Source of the DNA: Burkholderia ambifaria
GTDB taxonomy: Bacteria; Pseudomonadota; Gammaproteobacteria; Burkholderiales; Burkholderiaceae
Reading direction: 5' to 3'
Assembly (NCBI RefSeq): GCF_001443045.1
Contig: NZ_LKPJ01000021.1
Coordinates: 49,973-113,972, forward strand
Length of the DNA stretch: 64,000 nucleotides
Shown here: positions 63,099-64,000 of the stretch, piece by piece
Layout: every line of letters starts with the position of its first letter
How positions within the stretch are numbered: position 1 is the first letter of the stretch
Program-made: the position numbers and the translations under genes
Notes under the pieces: model-generated
Told to the model about the DNA's origin: nothing
Database searches by the model: none
Seen by the model: the letters and a program-made list of their open reading frames with translations, nothing else

Positions 63099-63917
63099 TC
63101 AGCGACGAAACTCGTCGCTGCGCCCGTCGCCGCCGCCCCCACCGCCACCGTGGCCTCCCTCATGGTTTCCGCCACCTTGCGGCCGGGCGCCGAAACCGCC
63201 GCCGCCCGGATTCGCCTGCGGCGGCATCATTCGGGTCACCGCGCCGCCGCCGGGCGCAGGCGCGGGTGCCGGACGCGCGACAGCCGCCGGCGGATGCGCA
63301 TTGCCGCCCGCGCCCGGCATCGGCGCGGGCGCCGGTGCCGCCTGCGGAGCCGGCACGCGATTCGGGCCGTTCCAGCCGCCGCGCGTGGCCGACGGCCGCG
63401 TGTCGTGCTGCACGGGCGGCGGTGCACCGCCCGGTGCGCGCTGGATCGGTTCGCCCGGCTGCGGGTGCCCATAGGCGGGCGGCCTCCCGCCGGGGCCGAC
63501 GCGCGGCTCGGCACGATGCTCCCAGCGGTCTCGATCGTGATACCACGGCCGATGCCGGTAATAACGGTCCCAGTACGCGCCGATCGCGAACCCGGTCACC
63601 GGCACGCCGATGATCGCGCCATATTCCAGCAGCGGCACGTAATTGCCCTGGTACGGATAGTCGAGCTGCTGCGCGTCGATCCAGCCGCGCACGCCCGGCA
63701 GCGCGACGTCGCACCACGAGTAGTCGCTCAGACAGCCGAACACGTCCAGCGCGGTGCCGGGCGGAACCTGCGCGACGACGGGATAATCGGGTGCCGGCCC
63801 CGCATAGAGTTCGGCCCCCGAGTTGGTGTAGGCGCTGCTTTGCGCGTCGGCGATGCCCGGCACCGCGGCGATGCCGAACAGGGCGACGCACAGACTTCGG
63901 ATGATCGTGTTGCTCAT
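63099..63917 (-). CDS. Secreted SH3-domain protein with Gly/Pro-rich tail
   Basis: The 272-residue protein has a signal peptide (SLCVALFGIAAVPGIADA), then a bacterial SH3 domain (about 25-90: GAELYAGPAPDYPVVAQVPP, then VRGWIDAQQLDY). The remaining 180 residues are low-complexity Pro/Gly/Ala/His. SH3b proteins often bind peptidoglycan. The start has a GAGAGAG site 5 bp upstream. It is downstream of a gene cut off at the window edge on the same strand, whose C-terminus is also Gly/His-rich. Function unknown. Confidence 0.8.
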   Translation of the reverse strand: MSNTIIRSLCVALFGIAAVPGIADAQSSAYTNSGAELYAGPAPDYPVVAQVPPGTALDVFGCLSDYSWCDVALPGVRGWIDAQQLDYPYQGNYVPLLEYGAIIGVPVTGFAIGAYWDRYYRHRPWYHDRDRWEHRAEPRVGPGGRPPAYGHPQPGEPIQRAPGGAPPPVQHDTRPSATRGGWNGPNRVPAPQAAPAPAPMPGAGGNAHPPAAVARPAPAPAPGGGAVTRMMPPQANPGGGGFGARPQGGGNHEGGHGGGGGGGDGRSDEFRR

Positions 63918-63952
63918 GTTGCTCTCTCCCGCGCGGTGCCGCCGCGCGTCGG

Positions 63953-64000
63953 TCAGTGTCGATGGCCCCCGCCGCCCCAATGTCCGCCACCCCAGTGGCC
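63953..64000 (-). CDS. C-terminal tail of a Gly/His/Trp-rich protein (partial)
   Basis: Only the last 15 codons are visible: GHWGGGHWGGGGHRH then TGA at 63953-63955. Such repeats are typical of secreted YXWGXW-like or glycine-rich envelope proteins. The gene enters from the right edge on the minus strand and is followed by the SH3 protein gene 36 bp later. Confidence 0.6.
   Translation of the reverse strand, partial: GHWGGGHWGGGGHRH

Overview
The window is GC-rich bacterial DNA with dense, mostly operonic genes and strong G/C third-position bias. Gene content points to Burkholderia, probably the B. cepacia complex: gentisate and protocatechuate catabolism, hydroxyproline catabolism, a glutathione/peptide ABC operon and an exopolysaccharide (EPS) cluster edge. 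The catabolic and accessory gene mix suggests a secondary chromosome. That is inference; no rRNA, tRNA, replication origin, CRISPR array or intact insertion sequence was seen.

Region 1 (1-8860) is the edge of an EPS locus: a partial BY-kinase/Wzz protein, a Wza-type export lipoprotein, a small secreted protein, a two-domain alpha/beta hydrolase of the exosortase-associated type, a Wzx flippase and a secreted GH3 beta-glucosidase. The GH3 gene has an intricately folded upstream region.

Region 2 (8860-20700) is housekeeping-like: a decayed reading frame, a YigZ/IMPACT protein, PPK2, gamma-glutamyltransferase, a YdjM-type membrane protein, a 1500-residue Lhr helicase and a YjeH-type exporter.

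Region 3 (20780-26200) holds a HigB/HigA-type toxin-antitoxin pair and the pcaQ-pcaHG protocatechuate locus. A 56-bp regulatory element containing a PcaQ-type operator occurs twice, once before pcaQ and once before pcaH. Between the copies lies a divergent pair: an XRE regulator and a degenerate NlpC/P60-like protein. A candidate small-RNA interval follows pcaG.

Region 4 (26207-36426) is a nine-gene leftward operon: RpiR regulator, isoaspartyl peptidase IaaA, GsiA-B-C-D peptide ABC importer, DmpA-type aminopeptidase, DppA D-aminopeptidase and AraC regulator. Together they look like an uptake and hydrolysis route for unusual peptides (isoaspartyl, D-amino acid or gamma-glutamyl).

Region 5 (36924-46000) is mixed: a BCCT osmolyte transporter; a methyltransferase behind a textbook MerR-type promoter; a phosphatase/MauG-peroxidase pair; a 91-residue unknown protein behind two abutting LexA (SOS) boxes; a 5'-truncated MocR aminotransferase remnant with a 9-bp tandem repeat at its broken end; and a BigR-type persulfide sensor with a two-part YeeE/YedE sulfur transporter.

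Region 6 (46063-52359) is a complete 3-hydroxybenzoate/gentisate operon with a divergent LysR regulator. Region 7 (52406-60870) is a hydroxyproline island: a leftward epimerase plus three-part D-hydroxyproline dehydrogenase, and a rightward permease, ketoglutarate semialdehyde dehydrogenase and Ldh-family reductase. The divergent promoter carries a 17-bp inverted repeat. The window closes with ilvD and two envelope-type proteins on the opposite strand.
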